Assembly (NCBI RefSeq): GCF_003315295.1
Contig: NZ_QNRI01000002.1
Coordinates: 310,001-374,000 of the forward strand
From: Paraliobacillus ryukyuensis
GTDB lineage: Bacteria > Bacillota > Bacilli > Bacillales > Amphibacillaceae
Length of the DNA stretch: 64,000 bases
Direction: 5' to 3'
Numbering within the stretch: position 1 is the first letter of the stretch; the number at the start of each line of letters is the position of its first letter. Both the position numbers and the translations under genes were made by a program. This document shows positions 24,428-32,972 of this stretch, piece after piece. The notes below the pieces were generated by a model. It was not told where the DNA came from, did not search any database, and worked only from the letters and a program-made list of their open reading frames with translations.

Positions 24428-25738
24428 TTGGAAAAAATCATCGTCAGCGGTGGCAGGAAGTTGCAAGGCACAGTCAAAGTAGAAGGTGCAAAAAATGCAG
24501 TGCTACCTGTTATCGCAGCAAGCATAATGGCAAGTAAGGGAAGAAGCGTACTTCATGATGTTCCAGCTTTAGCTGATGTAGTTACCATGAAAGAAGTACT
24601 ACACAACATGAATGCATCTGTTCAATTTCAAGACAATACGATAACTGTTAATGCAGTAAAACCATTAATTACGGAAGCTCCATTTGAATATGTTCGAAAA
24701 ATGCGTGCATCGGTGTTAGTTTTGGGGCCAATGCTGTCTCGTTTTGGTCATGCAAAAGTAGCAATGCCTGGTGGTTGTGCAATTGGTTCGAGACCAATTG
24801 ATCTTCACTTAAAAGGTTTCGAAGCAATGGGTGCAAAAGTTCATGTAGGAAATGGTTATGTCGAAGTATTTTCGGAAGGACGTCTGAAAGGGGCAAAAAT
24901 TTATTTAGATGTTCCTAGTGTAGGGGCTACTGAAAATATTATGATGGCAGCCGCATTAGCAGAAGGAAGAACAGTCATTGAGAATGCAGCAAAAGAACCA
25001 GAAATAGTTGACTTAGCAAATTTCTTAAACAAGATGGGTGCGAAAGTAATTGGTGCAGGCACAGAAATGATCAAAATTGATGGAGCTCCGCAATTACACG
25101 GTGTGGAGCATACTATTATTCCAGACCGAATTGAAGCAGGGACTTTTATGGTAGCTGCAGCAATAACTGGTGGAAATGTGTTAATTAAGGGAGCAGAGAG
25201 TGAACATATGCGTTCACTGATCTCAAAAATGGAAGAAATGGGTGTGCAATTTTTTGAAGAAGAAGATGGGCTTCGTGTTATTGGCCCAGAACAATTAAAA
25301 CCAACGGATTTAAAAACGTTACCGCATCCAGGTTTTCCAACAGATATGCAGTCACAAATGATGGCATTAATGCTAAATGCTGTTGGAACTAGCGTGATTA
25401 CGGAAACAGTCTTTGAAAATCGATTTATGCATGTCGAAGAATTTCGTAGAATGAATGCAAAAGTTAAAATTGAGGGTCGCAGTGTTATTGTTGAAGGCCC
25501 AATAACCTTGCAAGGCGCAGAGGTGGCAGCGACTGATTTACGCGCAGGTGCTGCTCTTATTCTAGCAGGTCTAAATGCTGAAGGTTATACTAGAGTCACA
25601 GCGTTAAATCATATTGATCGTGGTTATGTAGATATCGCTGGAAAACTTGCACGATTAGGCGCGGACATTGAACGTGTAGATGATGCAGACGAAGCAATGC
25701 TAGACACAATAGAAAATCAAAGATTATCCGCACTATGA
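24428..25738 (+). CDS. murA: UDP-N-acetylglucosamine 1-carboxyvinyltransferase
   Basis: First committed step of peptidoglycan synthesis: transfers enolpyruvate from PEP to UDP-GlcNAc. The 436-residue protein has the inside-out alpha/beta barrel duplication, the [11 protein letters not shown] start region and the catalytic, fosfomycin-sensitive cysteine C117 in [15 protein letters not shown]. The TTG start at 24428 is preceded by AGAGGAGA. Location beside spoIID identifies it as the MurAA-type enzyme. Confidence 0.95.
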   Translation: MEKIIVSGGRKLQGTVKVEGAKNAVLPVIAASIMASKGRSVLHDVPALADVVTMKEVLHNMNASVQFQDNTITVNAVKPLITEAPFEYVRKMRASVLVLGPMLSRFGHAKVAMPGGCAIGSRPIDLHLKGFEAMGAKVHVGNGYVEVFSEGRLKGAKIYLDVPSVGATENIMMAAALAEGRTVIENAAKEPEIVDLANFLNKMGAKVIGAGTEMIKIDGAPQLHGVEHTIIPDRIEAGTFMVAAAITGGNVLIKGAESEHMRSLISKMEEMGVQFFEEEDGLRVIGPEQLKPTDLKTLPHPGFPTDMQSQMMALMLNAVGTSVITETVFENRFMHVEEFRRMNAKVKIEGRSVIVEGPITLQGAEVAATDLRAGAALILAGLNAEGYTRVTALNHIDRGYVDIAGKLARLGADIERVDDADEAMLDTIENQRLSAL

Positions 25739-25740
25739 AA

Positions 25741-25776
25741 AAAGAATGCCTTTGTTCACAAAGGCATTCTTTTTTA
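25741..25776 (+). terminator. Terminator after murA
   Basis: Perfect 14-bp stem AAAGAATGCCTTTG / CAAAGGCATTCTTT with loop TTCA, followed by T residues. Confidence 0.9.
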
Positions 25777-25940
25777 CGTCCAGCACTATACAATTGGTGT
25801 TTATCTCACAAACAAATGCATAAAAACTATAGCATGGCTTTTCTCCAAGCATAAGAAAAATATTTTTCGTTCTACTATTCTGAGCTCTTGTATAAAGTAT
25901 TTAGTAGAGATTATTTGTATTTATGCAAAGGAGGAACGGT

Positions 25941-26984
25941 ATGCATCCTTACCGTAAAAGAAAACAAACAGCAAACTGGAAAAAAGGGAGTCTTATGGGG
26001 TTTTCTCTATTACTAATACTGATTTTGGTCATACCTACACTTATTGTAGCTCCGAAAACGCTACAAACATCAGAAAAAAAAGTATCTGTTGACCAACCAG
26101 AGCAACGAGCAGTGTCGACACCAACGTTAAGTGAGAAGGACTCTGCGTTTTCGGTAGAAGTTTTACGAACATCATCCAATCAGAACGAAACCGTCCCTTT
26201 AGAAGACTATGTGACAAGAGTAGTAGCTTCGGAAATGCCTGCTGATTTTGAATTAGAAGCATTAAAAGCGCAAGCACTAGCAGCAAGAACGTATATCGTT
26301 AACTATTTAGCTCATGCTGGTGAGGAACAACAGGTAACAGATACTGTACAACACCAAGTATATAAAGATGAACAAGAGCTAAAGCAGGCGTGGGGGAATG
26401 ATTATCAATGGAAAATAAAAAAAATTAAACAGGCTGTTGCAAAAACGGTCGGAGAAATCATCACTTATGATGGGCAACCAATTACACCTGCTTTTTTCTC
26501 TACCAGTAATGGGTACACGGAAAATGCTGAAGATTATTGGGAAAACTCCTTACCTTATTTAAAAAGTGTCGCAAGCCCATGGGATGAAGATTCTCCAAAA
26601 TTTTTAGATCAGAAAACAATTACCTTAAAAGAAGTGGAAAAGGCACTAGGTGTGACTATTTCAAACACAAATGCTACCCTGCCGGTAACAAAAACCGAAA
26701 GCAATCGTGTCAAAACAATTGAAATAGGTGGCAAAACTTTTACAGGTAGAGATCTTCGAGAGAAACTAGAACTACGATCTACAGATTTCGAAGTAACTGC
26801 TAAAAATGATTATCTTATTTTTACAACCAAAGGTTACGGTCATGGCGTTGGTATGAGTCAATATGGAGCAAACGGAATGGCGAAAGAAGGAAAAAGTTAT
26901 CAAGAGATCATCAGTTATTATTACCAAGGGACAAAGGTAGCTTCTATTGAAGATACCACACCAAAATTAGTCGTTCGTAAATAA
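25941..26984 (+). CDS. spoIID: Stage II sporulation protein D (engulfment lytic transglycosylase)
   Basis: Membrane-anchored peptidoglycan lytic transglycosylase that, with SpoIIP and SpoIIM, drives forespore engulfment. The 347-residue protein has an N-terminal membrane anchor (about 21-38) and the SpoIID domain with DYVTRVVASEMPADFELEALKAQALAARTY (core VASEMPADF and AQALAARTY) and the C-terminal GYGHGVGMSQYGA. ATG 25941 is chosen because AAAGGAGG overlaps the ATG at 25923. Murein genes and spoIIQ flank it as in Bacillus. Confidence 0.93.
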   Translation: MHPYRKRKQTANWKKGSLMGFSLLLILILVIPTLIVAPKTLQTSEKKVSVDQPEQRAVSTPTLSEKDSAFSVEVLRTSSNQNETVPLEDYVTRVVASEMPADFELEALKAQALAARTYIVNYLAHAGEEQQVTDTVQHQVYKDEQELKQAWGNDYQWKIKKIKQAVAKTVGEIITYDGQPITPAFFSTSNGYTENAEDYWENSLPYLKSVASPWDEDSPKFLDQKTITLKEVEKALGVTISNTNATLPVTKTESNRVKTIEIGGKTFTGRDLREKLELRSTDFEVTAKNDYLIFTTKGYGHGVGMSQYGANGMAKEGKSYQEIISYYYQGTKVASIEDTTPKLVVRK

Positions 26985-27037
26985 TTAATGAAAAATAACA
27001 TATAATAATAAATTTTTTCACTTTGAATGTATATAAC

Positions 27038-27071
27038 TCACCTCTTTTGATCAGAATGGTTGCTGAGGTGA
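27038..27071 (+). promoter_or_regulatory. Inverted repeat that can mask the spoIIQ ribosome-binding site
   Basis: TCACCTC at 27038-27044 is the exact complement of the spoIIQ Shine-Dalgarno GAGGTGA at 27065-27071, with a 20-nt loop. If the transcript starts upstream of 27038, the hairpin would hide the site. Confidence 0.4.
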
Positions 27072-27078
27072 TGTGAAA

Positions 27079-27972
27079 ATGAAAGAAGATAATCGTAACG
27101 TTTCAAAACCAAAATGGAAACGTATCTTCGAAAAGAAATGGTTTTTCCCTGCTGTTTATCTATCCGTTGCAGCACTAATGCTAGCTGGGGTTTTATGGTA
27201 TCAAAATCTAAATAACCAAATTCCTGAAGCAACAGATGATACTGGACCACAAGTAGATAATGCTCGTGACAACTTAGCAGATTTTGACCAAGACTCAGAT
27301 CCAGTCGTAAATCAAGCCGAAGTTCTTAAACTACCTGTAACAGAAGAAGCACAAACGGAGATCGCAACTAAATTCTATGATTACAATAATTCAGCAGAAG
27401 AGCAAGAACAAGCACTCGTTCTATACGACAATAAATATTATCAAAGCAAAGGTATAGATATTGCTTCAACAACAGATAAAACATTCCCAGTTGTGGCTTC
27501 ATTAAGCGGAGAGGTAACAGACGTTAGAGAAGATCCAATGCTAGGTAATGTAGTTGAAATGAAACATGAGAATGGAATAACAACTCATTATGCAAGCTTG
27601 GATGATGTACAAGTAAAAGCAGGCGATGAAGTTACCCAAGGAGAAGAATTAGGTTTAGCTGGTGAGAACACATTCAGTCAAGCAAGTGGTATCCATGTTC
27701 ATTTTGAAATTCGCAAAGATGATCAGGCGGTTGATCCAGAGAAGTTTATTAACCAGTCGGTTGCTGATATTAAAGTGACTGACGAGCAGGATGAAAAAGT
27801 GAGTACAGATGACGAAGCAACAACAGAAGACACCTCGTCAACACAAACGGATAACTCATCTACAGTACCGTCAGAAAAAGCGGATGATCAGACTTCAAAT
27901 TCAGAAGAAACTAGCGACCAAGATGCTTCAACTAAAGATCGTGAATCTTCTAGAGCGACAACTAATACGTAA
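27079..27972 (+). CDS. spoIIQ: Stage II sporulation protein Q (degenerate LytM domain)
   Basis: Forespore membrane protein that pairs with SpoIIIAH to form the channel and ratchet between forespore and mother cell. The 297-residue protein has one N-terminal membrane helix (about 25-40), then an M23/LytM domain and a long Ser/Thr/Asp/Glu-rich tail (about 235-297). The LytM site is degenerate: GIDI and GIHVHFE are present, but the first zinc histidine is replaced by S123 (QSKGIDI), as in B. subtilis SpoIIQ, so no peptidase activity is expected. ATG 27079 follows GAGGTGA. Confidence 0.92.
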   Translation: MKEDNRNVSKPKWKRIFEKKWFFPAVYLSVAALMLAGVLWYQNLNNQIPEATDDTGPQVDNARDNLADFDQDSDPVVNQAEVLKLPVTEEAQTEIATKFYDYNNSAEEQEQALVLYDNKYYQSKGIDIASTTDKTFPVVASLSGEVTDVREDPMLGNVVEMKHENGITTHYASLDDVQVKAGDEVTQGEELGLAGENTFSQASGIHVHFEIRKDDQAVDPEKFINQSVADIKVTDEQDEKVSTDDEATTEDTSSTQTDNSSTVPSEKADDQTSNSEETSDQDASTKDRESSRATTNT

Positions 27973-27978
27973 ACCGAG

Positions 27979-28012
27979 AAAGAGTGCCCAAGCAAGTGGG
28001 TGCTCTTTTTCT
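27979..28012 (+). terminator. Terminator after spoIIQ
   Basis: Twelve-bp stem AAAGAGTGCCCA / TGGGTGCTCTTT with two G-U pairs, followed by a T run. Confidence 0.8.
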
Positions 28013-28086
28013 AGTATAATCTACTAATTCAACAATTACTTTTGTACTATTTATAGTAAAAAAGCAGATTAAGTAGTAAAAAACTC

Positions 28087-28116
28087 TTGAAAAAAAAGAA
28101 AAATATGTAATAATAT
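28087..28116 (+). promoter_or_regulatory. Candidate sigma-A promoter of the AimR-like receptor/peptide cassette
   Basis: TTGAAA (28087-28092) and TAATAT (28111-28116) are 18 nt apart, 35 nt before the receptor start. It lies after the spoIIQ terminator, so the cassette should be transcribed on its own. Confidence 0.45.
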
Positions 28117-28150
28117 ATTTAATAGATAGTTTTGGAAGGAGGGGAATATC

Positions 28151-29179
28151 TTGATTCGTGATAACTCTTTCCCCAAACTAAATGTGGAGGACTATCAACA
28201 TTTACGGTTACATGAATTTGTAGATTTGCTTAGAGTGAATTATGATGAAAAAGTAGCACTTGAACTAGCAAAAGATTTTTGTTTAATGACTTCGAATCTA
28301 GAAGACATGCGAATTGGTATGGTCTTTCTGTATCAGTGTGGGTTTTATTTAGATTTGGGAGTACTCGTTGAAAAAAATAAAGCAACTCAAGATCAAACAA
28401 ATCAAAAATGGGTAACTGTTTTTGAATTAATCCTAGATGAAACTTTTGCTCGAAGTCCCCACCATATGATACTGGCTAAACTTCTTCGTTTACAAGATGA
28501 TGAGCCTGAATTAAAAGCTATAATAGGCATAAAAGTAATAAGTCTCTACTTTAATACATTTATGTATGGTAAAATTGGGAATTTACTAGAAGATTTGGTG
28601 TCTATAATTAATCAAGTCAATAATCCTCTACTTGTGTCTATCTATAATTTATTTTTAGATGAATTATTATTTTTATTTTACTGGAAGCGAAATGAGGTTG
28701 TGCTCGCTAGAAAGTATGGTTTTCGAATACTAAACAAAGTCAACATACAGAATAGAAAAGCTAACATTCACATTAATTTAAGTTTAACTTATATTTTTGA
28801 TGATTTTGAATCAAGTTTGCATCATTTGATAGAAGCAAGAGAAATAGCTAGACATTATCAACAACACCAATTACTTCATATGATTGAAAATCAAAATTAT
28901 CCATTTATTTGTGCACACTTTAATCGACTAGATCAGGTAGAGACAGATGATATTAGTGAGCAAGCCCATCTGCACTTAGCTCGAAACAATTTTAAACAGG
29001 CTCAACAGTTATTATCACAATTAACTGAGGTGACACCATTTACGAAATATTATTTAGGACGAGCTTATCAAGATCGAAAATACTTACTTAGCTCCTATAA
29101 TGATTTTATAGAAAAACGGAGTGATTACTTTTTTGCTCGCCTTCCGTTAACGGTATTAAATAATTCTCAGTTAATATAA
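28151..29179 (+). CDS. AimR-family (arbitrium-type) peptide receptor lacking the N-terminal HTH
   Basis: A 342-residue, mostly helical protein with TPR-like repeats. From memory it aligns with phage SPbeta AimR: ELAKDFCL corresponds to ELMKDYCL near the N-terminus, SEQAHLHL to QEQAHCFI, and SSYNDFIEKRSDYFFARLP near the C-terminus to the phage SSIEYFKKSNDKFLIRLP stretch. AimR binds a six-residue secreted peptide and controls phage lysogeny. Here the reading frame starts at TTG 28151 with an ideal AGGAGG 8 nt upstream, and an in-frame TAG at 28127 excludes a longer N-terminus, so the roughly 30-residue DNA-binding segment of AimR is absent. A Rap-like protein-binding role is an inference. The peptide gene follows 17 nt downstream. 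Confidence 0.75.
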   Translation: MIRDNSFPKLNVEDYQHLRLHEFVDLLRVNYDEKVALELAKDFCLMTSNLEDMRIGMVFLYQCGFYLDLGVLVEKNKATQDQTNQKWVTVFELILDETFARSPHHMILAKLLRLQDDEPELKAIIGIKVISLYFNTFMYGKIGNLLEDLVSIINQVNNPLLVSIYNLFLDELLFLFYWKRNEVVLARKYGFRILNKVNIQNRKANIHINLSLTYIFDDFESSLHHLIEAREIARHYQQHQLLHMIENQNYPFICAHFNRLDQVETDDISEQAHLHLARNNFKQAQQLLSQLTEVTPFTKYYLGRAYQDRKYLLSSYNDFIEKRSDYFFARLPLTVLNNSQLI

Positions 29180-29196
29180 ATTAATGAGGAGGGTAA

Positions 29197-29358
29197 ATGT
29201 TGAGGAAAAAAATCATTGGTATATTTCTAACTCTAGTTATATTAACTTCAACATCAATTGTATCTGCAGTAGATCAAACTTCTTTAGAGAATAAAGATCA
29301 GAGCACACCAAAAGTAAGTATTATGATGAATGATCCTGGCCACGGTAGTGGACCCTAA
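29197..29358 (+). CDS. Secreted signalling-peptide precursor paired with the AimR-like receptor
   Basis: A 53-residue ORF. It begins MLRKKIIGIF, has a typical signal-peptide hydrophobic core (about 6-18) ending near SIVSA (about residue 24), then a polar spacer and the C-terminus MMNDPGHGSGP. This is the layout of AimP and Phr precursors, whose mature peptides come from the C-terminus; by analogy with arbitrium the candidate is GHGSGP or a slightly longer DPGHGSGP. GAGGAGGG lies upstream; ATG 29197 is 4 nt and TTG 29200 is 7 nt from the AGGAGG core, so either may initiate. It starts 17 nt after the receptor stop and is followed by a strong terminator, so the two form an operon. Confidence 0.75.
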   Translation: MLRKKIIGIFLTLVILTSTSIVSAVDQTSLENKDQSTPKVSIMMNDPGHGSGP

Positions 29359-29367
29359 GCTTTGTTT

Positions 29368-29397
29368 AGCCCTTATTATAAGGGCTTCTTTTTTTTT
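29368..29397 (+). terminator. Terminator after the receptor/peptide cassette
   Basis: Stem AGCCCTT / AAGGGCT with loop ATTAT, followed by TCTTTTTTTTTT. Confidence 0.85.
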
Positions 29398-29613
29398 ATC
29401 TTAAAGTAACATTCTTCGTTTTCTGTAATTTTGTTCATATTCAACTTGTCCCCCTAATAAACTGATACAAACCCAATCAAGAAGTCTAAGGTTTGACACC
29501 ATACGTTCTTTATTGATTAGACTAGCTTTCATCGTTCGATTTTTCCATTTTACTTTATAACATTCATGCTCATGTCTCGTAACACCTTGGACAGACAACA
29601 GGAGGCTAGTGAC

Positions 29614-29892
29614 GTGCATGATTATATTAGAGAACGAGCGCTTCGAATTGCAAAATATACGTTGGAAACGAAGAAAACCGTTCGAGTGATTGCGAAAGAA
29701 TTTGGTGTCTCAAAAAGCACCGTGCATAAAGATCTTACTGAACGGTTGCCAACGATTAATCCTGAATTGGCTGTGGAAGTAAAAGAAATCCTAGATCATC
29801 ATAAAGCCATTCGACATCTACGAGGTGGTGAAGCGACAAAAATGAAATATAAAGTAACCAAGCAAGAAGTAGAACAGCTGTTAAAAACATGA
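29614..29892 (+). CDS. spoIIID: Sporulation transcription factor SpoIIID
   Basis: Mother-cell DNA-binding regulator acting after sigma-E. The 92-residue protein is nearly superimposable on the B. subtilis protein: HTH in TVRVIAKEFGVSKSTVHKDL and the basic segment IRHLRGGEATKMKYK. GTG 29614 (start HDYIRERAL) has AGGAGG 8 nt upstream; the in-frame ATG at 29566 would add 16 unrelated residues. It lies directly before mbl, as in Bacillus. Confidence 0.95.
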   Translation: MHDYIRERALRIAKYTLETKKTVRVIAKEFGVSKSTVHKDLTERLPTINPELAVEVKEILDHHKAIRHLRGGEATKMKYKVTKQEVEQLLKT

Positions 29893-29996
29893 CATACATA
29901 GTAGGTCCTTCCTTTGTGAACAACTATTAAAATGGTTAGTAAAAACACTTTAATTCAATATTCATAAATAAAATGGTCACTAACATTAAAAAATAG

Positions 29997-30024
29997 TTAA
30001 CGCAACTTCCAAATTTGTGATAAT
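29997..30024 (+). promoter_or_regulatory. Candidate promoter of mbl
   Basis: TTAACG (29997-30002) and an extended -10 TG-T-GATAAT (30016-30024) with a 16-nt spacer, about 75 nt upstream of the mbl start. Confidence 0.45.
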
Positions 30025-30099
30025 ATATATAATTAGAAGTAATATGCATATTTACGGAAAAATTCAGGATTTGATGATGAATTAGGGAGGATCTAAAGT

Positions 30100-31101
30100 A
30101 TGTTTTCTAGGGATATAGGGATTGACCTTGGAACAGCAAATGTATTAATACATGTTAAAGGAAAAGGTATTGTACTAGATGAACCATCTGTTGTTGCGAT
30201 GGATCGAACAAATGGACGTGTACTAGAAGTAGGGGACGCAGCCAGAAAAATGGTAGGGAGAACTCCTGGAAATATTGAAGCAATTCGACCATTAAAAGAC
30301 GGAGTTATTGCTGATTTTGATGTAACCGAAGCTATGCTGAAATATTTCATTAACAAAATCAATGTGCGAGGTTTCTTTTCCAAGCCACGCATGTTAATTT
30401 GTTGTCCAACAAATATTACCAAAGTAGAGCAAAAGGCAATTAAAGAAGCAGCAGAAAAGTCAGGTGGCAAAAAAGTTTACTTAGAAGAAGAGCCTAAAGT
30501 AGCAGCTATTGGCGCAGGTATGGACATTTTTCAACCAAGCGGAAATATGGTAGTTGATATTGGTGGGGGAACAACAGATGTTGCAGTATTGTCTATGGGT
30601 GACATTGTTACAGCGCAATCCATTAAAATGGCTGGTGACAAATTCGATGTTGAAATTCTAAACTTTGTAAAACGTAAATACAAATTATTAATTGGAGAAC
30701 GCACAGCAGAGGATATCAAAGTGCACGTTGCAACTGTATTTAAAGGCGCTCGTGAAGAGTCAATTGATATTCGCGGCCGTGATATGGTAACGGGTCTGCC
30801 TCGCACGATAACCATTCATTCTGCTGAAATTGAAGAAGCCTTGCGTGAATCAGTAGGATTAATTGTTCAAGCTGCCAAAACAGTATTAGAACAAACACCA
30901 CCAGAGTTATCTGCTGATATCATTGATCGTGGCGTCATTCTAACTGGTGGAGGCGCATTAATACACGGTATTGACCAATTATTGTCAGAAGAATTGAAAG
31001 TTCCGGTATTTTTGGCAGAAGAACCTATGCATTGTGTAGCAAAAGGTACTGGCATTATGCTAGAGAATATTGATAAAATAGAAAAAAGAAGTATCGTTTA
31101 A
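30100..31101 (+). CDS. mbl: MreB-like cell-shape protein Mbl
   Basis: Actin-like ATPase that organises lateral wall synthesis. The 333-residue protein has phosphate-1 DIGIDLGTANVLIHVKGKG (core DLGTANVLI), phosphate-2 VVDIGGGTTDVAVLS and the adenosine motif LTGGGALI. Gene order spoIIID-mbl-flhO-flhP and the close similarity to B. subtilis Mbl (start MFSRDIGIDLG) distinguish it from MreB and MreBH. AGGGAGG precedes the ATG. Confidence 0.95.
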   Translation: MFSRDIGIDLGTANVLIHVKGKGIVLDEPSVVAMDRTNGRVLEVGDAARKMVGRTPGNIEAIRPLKDGVIADFDVTEAMLKYFINKINVRGFFSKPRMLICCPTNITKVEQKAIKEAAEKSGGKKVYLEEEPKVAAIGAGMDIFQPSGNMVVDIGGGTTDVAVLSMGDIVTAQSIKMAGDKFDVEILNFVKRKYKLLIGERTAEDIKVHVATVFKGAREESIDIRGRDMVTGLPRTITIHSAEIEEALRESVGLIVQAAKTVLEQTPPELSADIIDRGVILTGGGALIHGIDQLLSEELKVPVFLAEEPMHCVAKGTGIMLENIDKIEKRSIV

Positions 31102-31244
31102 AACGGTTATACAAAAAACCACGTCTTTATTGCAAAAATTGTAGGAATTACGATTGTTATACATATTCCTCGCATTTTTTGTTTAATAGACAACGTAAAG
31201 AACATATCACATCAACATTGTTGTAATAGAAGGGAGCAACCATC

Positions 31245-32072
31245 GTGCTTAGAGGATTTTATACAGCGGCAAGTGGAATGATGGCGCAACAACGCAGGCA
31301 AGATACTTTGTCTAATAATATTGCTAATGCACAAACACCAGGATACAAACAAGATCAAGCAACTGTAAGAGCATTTCCAGAACTTTTGATCCAACGCATG
31401 GGGAAACAAGAAATTAACACAGCAACTGGTAGTTTTAATGTACCGCAACAACGGCAAATTGGTTCCATTAATACAGGTGTCTATGTCCAAGAAACGATAC
31501 CTGACTTTAAGCAAGGTTCCTTAAGAGAAACGGGATTAACGACTGATATGGCGTTAGTTAATGGAACACTGCCAGATGAGACAGGTGGACTATTTTTCAC
31601 TGTTCAAAACGATGCTGGTGACGTGCGTTATACGAGAAATGGGAATTTCACAGTTAATGGTGATGGATTTCTTACTACAGGCGAAGGATTTTATGTACTA
31701 GATCAAGCTGGTAATCCAATCGAAACAGATGGGCAAACTTTTACCGTTAACAATGATGGTATTTTACAAGTAGGTGCACAAGCAATTCCTGTCGGTGTGG
31801 CATATAGTGCCAACACGAATGATTTAGTAAAAGAGGGACAAGGATTGTTTGCTTTAGGTGAAGATGGGCAAGCGTTGGAAAACGCTCGTGAAAATGCTGC
31901 TGTTACGTTTAACATACAGCAAAAGTATGTTGAGACTTCAAATGTAGATACAGTCCAAACGATGACAGATATGATGCAAGCGTATCGACTATTTGAAACG
32001 AATCAAAAAGTGTTACAAGCATACGATCAAAGCATGGATAAAGCGGTAAACCAAATTGCTCGTTTAACATAA
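31245..32072 (+). CDS. flhO: Flagellar hook-basal body rod protein FlhO
   Basis: A 275-residue FlgF/FlgG-family rod protein. The N-terminal rod motif (LRGFYTAASGMMAQQRRQDTL region, with SNNIANAQTPGYK) and the C-terminal EVNxVxxMxxMMxxxRxFEx-type helix (MTDMMQAYRLFETNQKVLQAYD region) are complete. GTG 31245 is preceded by AGAAGGGAG. It sits with flhP downstream of mbl as in B. subtilis. Confidence 0.92.
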   Translation: MLRGFYTAASGMMAQQRRQDTLSNNIANAQTPGYKQDQATVRAFPELLIQRMGKQEINTATGSFNVPQQRQIGSINTGVYVQETIPDFKQGSLRETGLTTDMALVNGTLPDETGGLFFTVQNDAGDVRYTRNGNFTVNGDGFLTTGEGFYVLDQAGNPIETDGQTFTVNNDGILQVGAQAIPVGVAYSANTNDLVKEGQGLFALGEDGQALENARENAAVTFNIQQKYVETSNVDTVQTMTDMMQAYRLFETNQKVLQAYDQSMDKAVNQIARLT

Positions 32073-32101
32073 TACTACGAACTAAAAAGGATGTGTAAGT
32101 A

Positions 32102-32932
32102 ATGAATCGAATGGCTGTGCAAGCTGCAGTAACCATGCGAGAATTGCAAAATAAATTAGATGTGGTTGGTCATAACATGGCTAACTTAGATACAACAGGT
32201 TACAAGTCACGGTCTGCATCTTTTTCTTCGTTATTATTTCAACAAATTAATAATCTAAGTGATGAGGAAGCAAATGCAGTTGGTCGTGTAACACCAGATG
32301 GTATTCGGTTAGGTTCCGGTGCAAAAGTTAGTCAGACAAAAGTTGATTTATCAATGGGATCATTAAAACAAACCGGTCGCGGATTAGATGTTGCGCTATT
32401 AGAAGATAATCATTTATTCCAAGTCGATGTTACCGAAAACGGCGTAACCGAGCGCCGCTTCACACGTGATGGTGCATTGTACCTCAACCCGATGGAAAAT
32501 GGTCAATTAATGCTAACAAACAGTGATGGTTTTCCAATTATTGGTGAAGATGGGCCAATAAGGCTAGCAGAAGGCATGGAAGACATTTCAATTACTGATA
32601 GCGGAGCAATTCAAGTAACAAGAAATGGACAAACTGCTATCGAAGGCCAATTGGATATAGTCGAAGCTGTGCGACCACAATTCCTTGAGTCAGCAGGAAA
32701 GAACCAATTTCGTTTACCTGATATTACGGATGCTGCTTATAATGAAGGTGACATTATTCAAGATGTTGCTGCTGGGGATATTGCTTTGAAATCAGGTTCT
32801 TTAGAAAGCTCAAATGTGAATTTAGCCGGTCAAATGACGAGTATGTTAGAAACGCAGCGTGCTTATCAATTGAATGCTAGAACGATTTCAATGCATGATC
32901 AAATGAGAGGGCTAGTTAACCAATTGCGTTAA
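32102..32932 (+). CDS. flhP: Flagellar hook-basal body rod protein FlhP
   Basis: A 276-residue paralog of FlhO. It starts NRMAVQAAVTMRELQNKLD, has GHNMANLDTTGYKSRSASF and ends with the SNVNLAGQMTSMLETQRAYQ-type C-terminal helix (core MLETQRAYQLNART). Thirty nt after flhO, so co-transcribed. Together they form the distal rod of the flagellum. Confidence 0.92.
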   Translation: MNRMAVQAAVTMRELQNKLDVVGHNMANLDTTGYKSRSASFSSLLFQQINNLSDEEANAVGRVTPDGIRLGSGAKVSQTKVDLSMGSLKQTGRGLDVALLEDNHLFQVDVTENGVTERRFTRDGALYLNPMENGQLMLTNSDGFPIIGEDGPIRLAEGMEDISITDSGAIQVTRNGQTAIEGQLDIVEAVRPQFLESAGKNQFRLPDITDAAYNEGDIIQDVAAGDIALKSGSLESSNVNLAGQMTSMLETQRAYQLNARTISMHDQMRGLVNQLR

Positions 32933-32972
32933 GTCACTTGAATGAAATAGGCAAATAAGGAGTTACCAAGAC

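Noticed and set aside
25780-25940. Sigma-E or sigma-F promoters for spoIID, spoIIQ, spoIIID and spoIIR
   Set aside because: These are expected from the families, but no -35/-10 pair with correct spacing could be supported by eye.
27809-28027. ORF of 72 residues overlapping the spoIIQ 3' end
   Set aside because: It is a frame shadow of the repetitive Ser/Thr/Asp tail of SpoIIQ and runs through its terminator.
28087-29397. Prophage or integrative element as carrier of the arbitrium-like pair
   Set aside because: No integrase, repressor, attachment repeat or phage gene is present, and the flanking spoIIQ and spoIIID are intact and in their usual order.
29401-29619. Minus-strand ORF of 72 residues between the peptide gene and spoIIID
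   Set aside because: It overlaps the spoIIID start and has no Shine-Dalgarno at any Met. Its stop lying just after the cassette terminator is suggestive but not enough.
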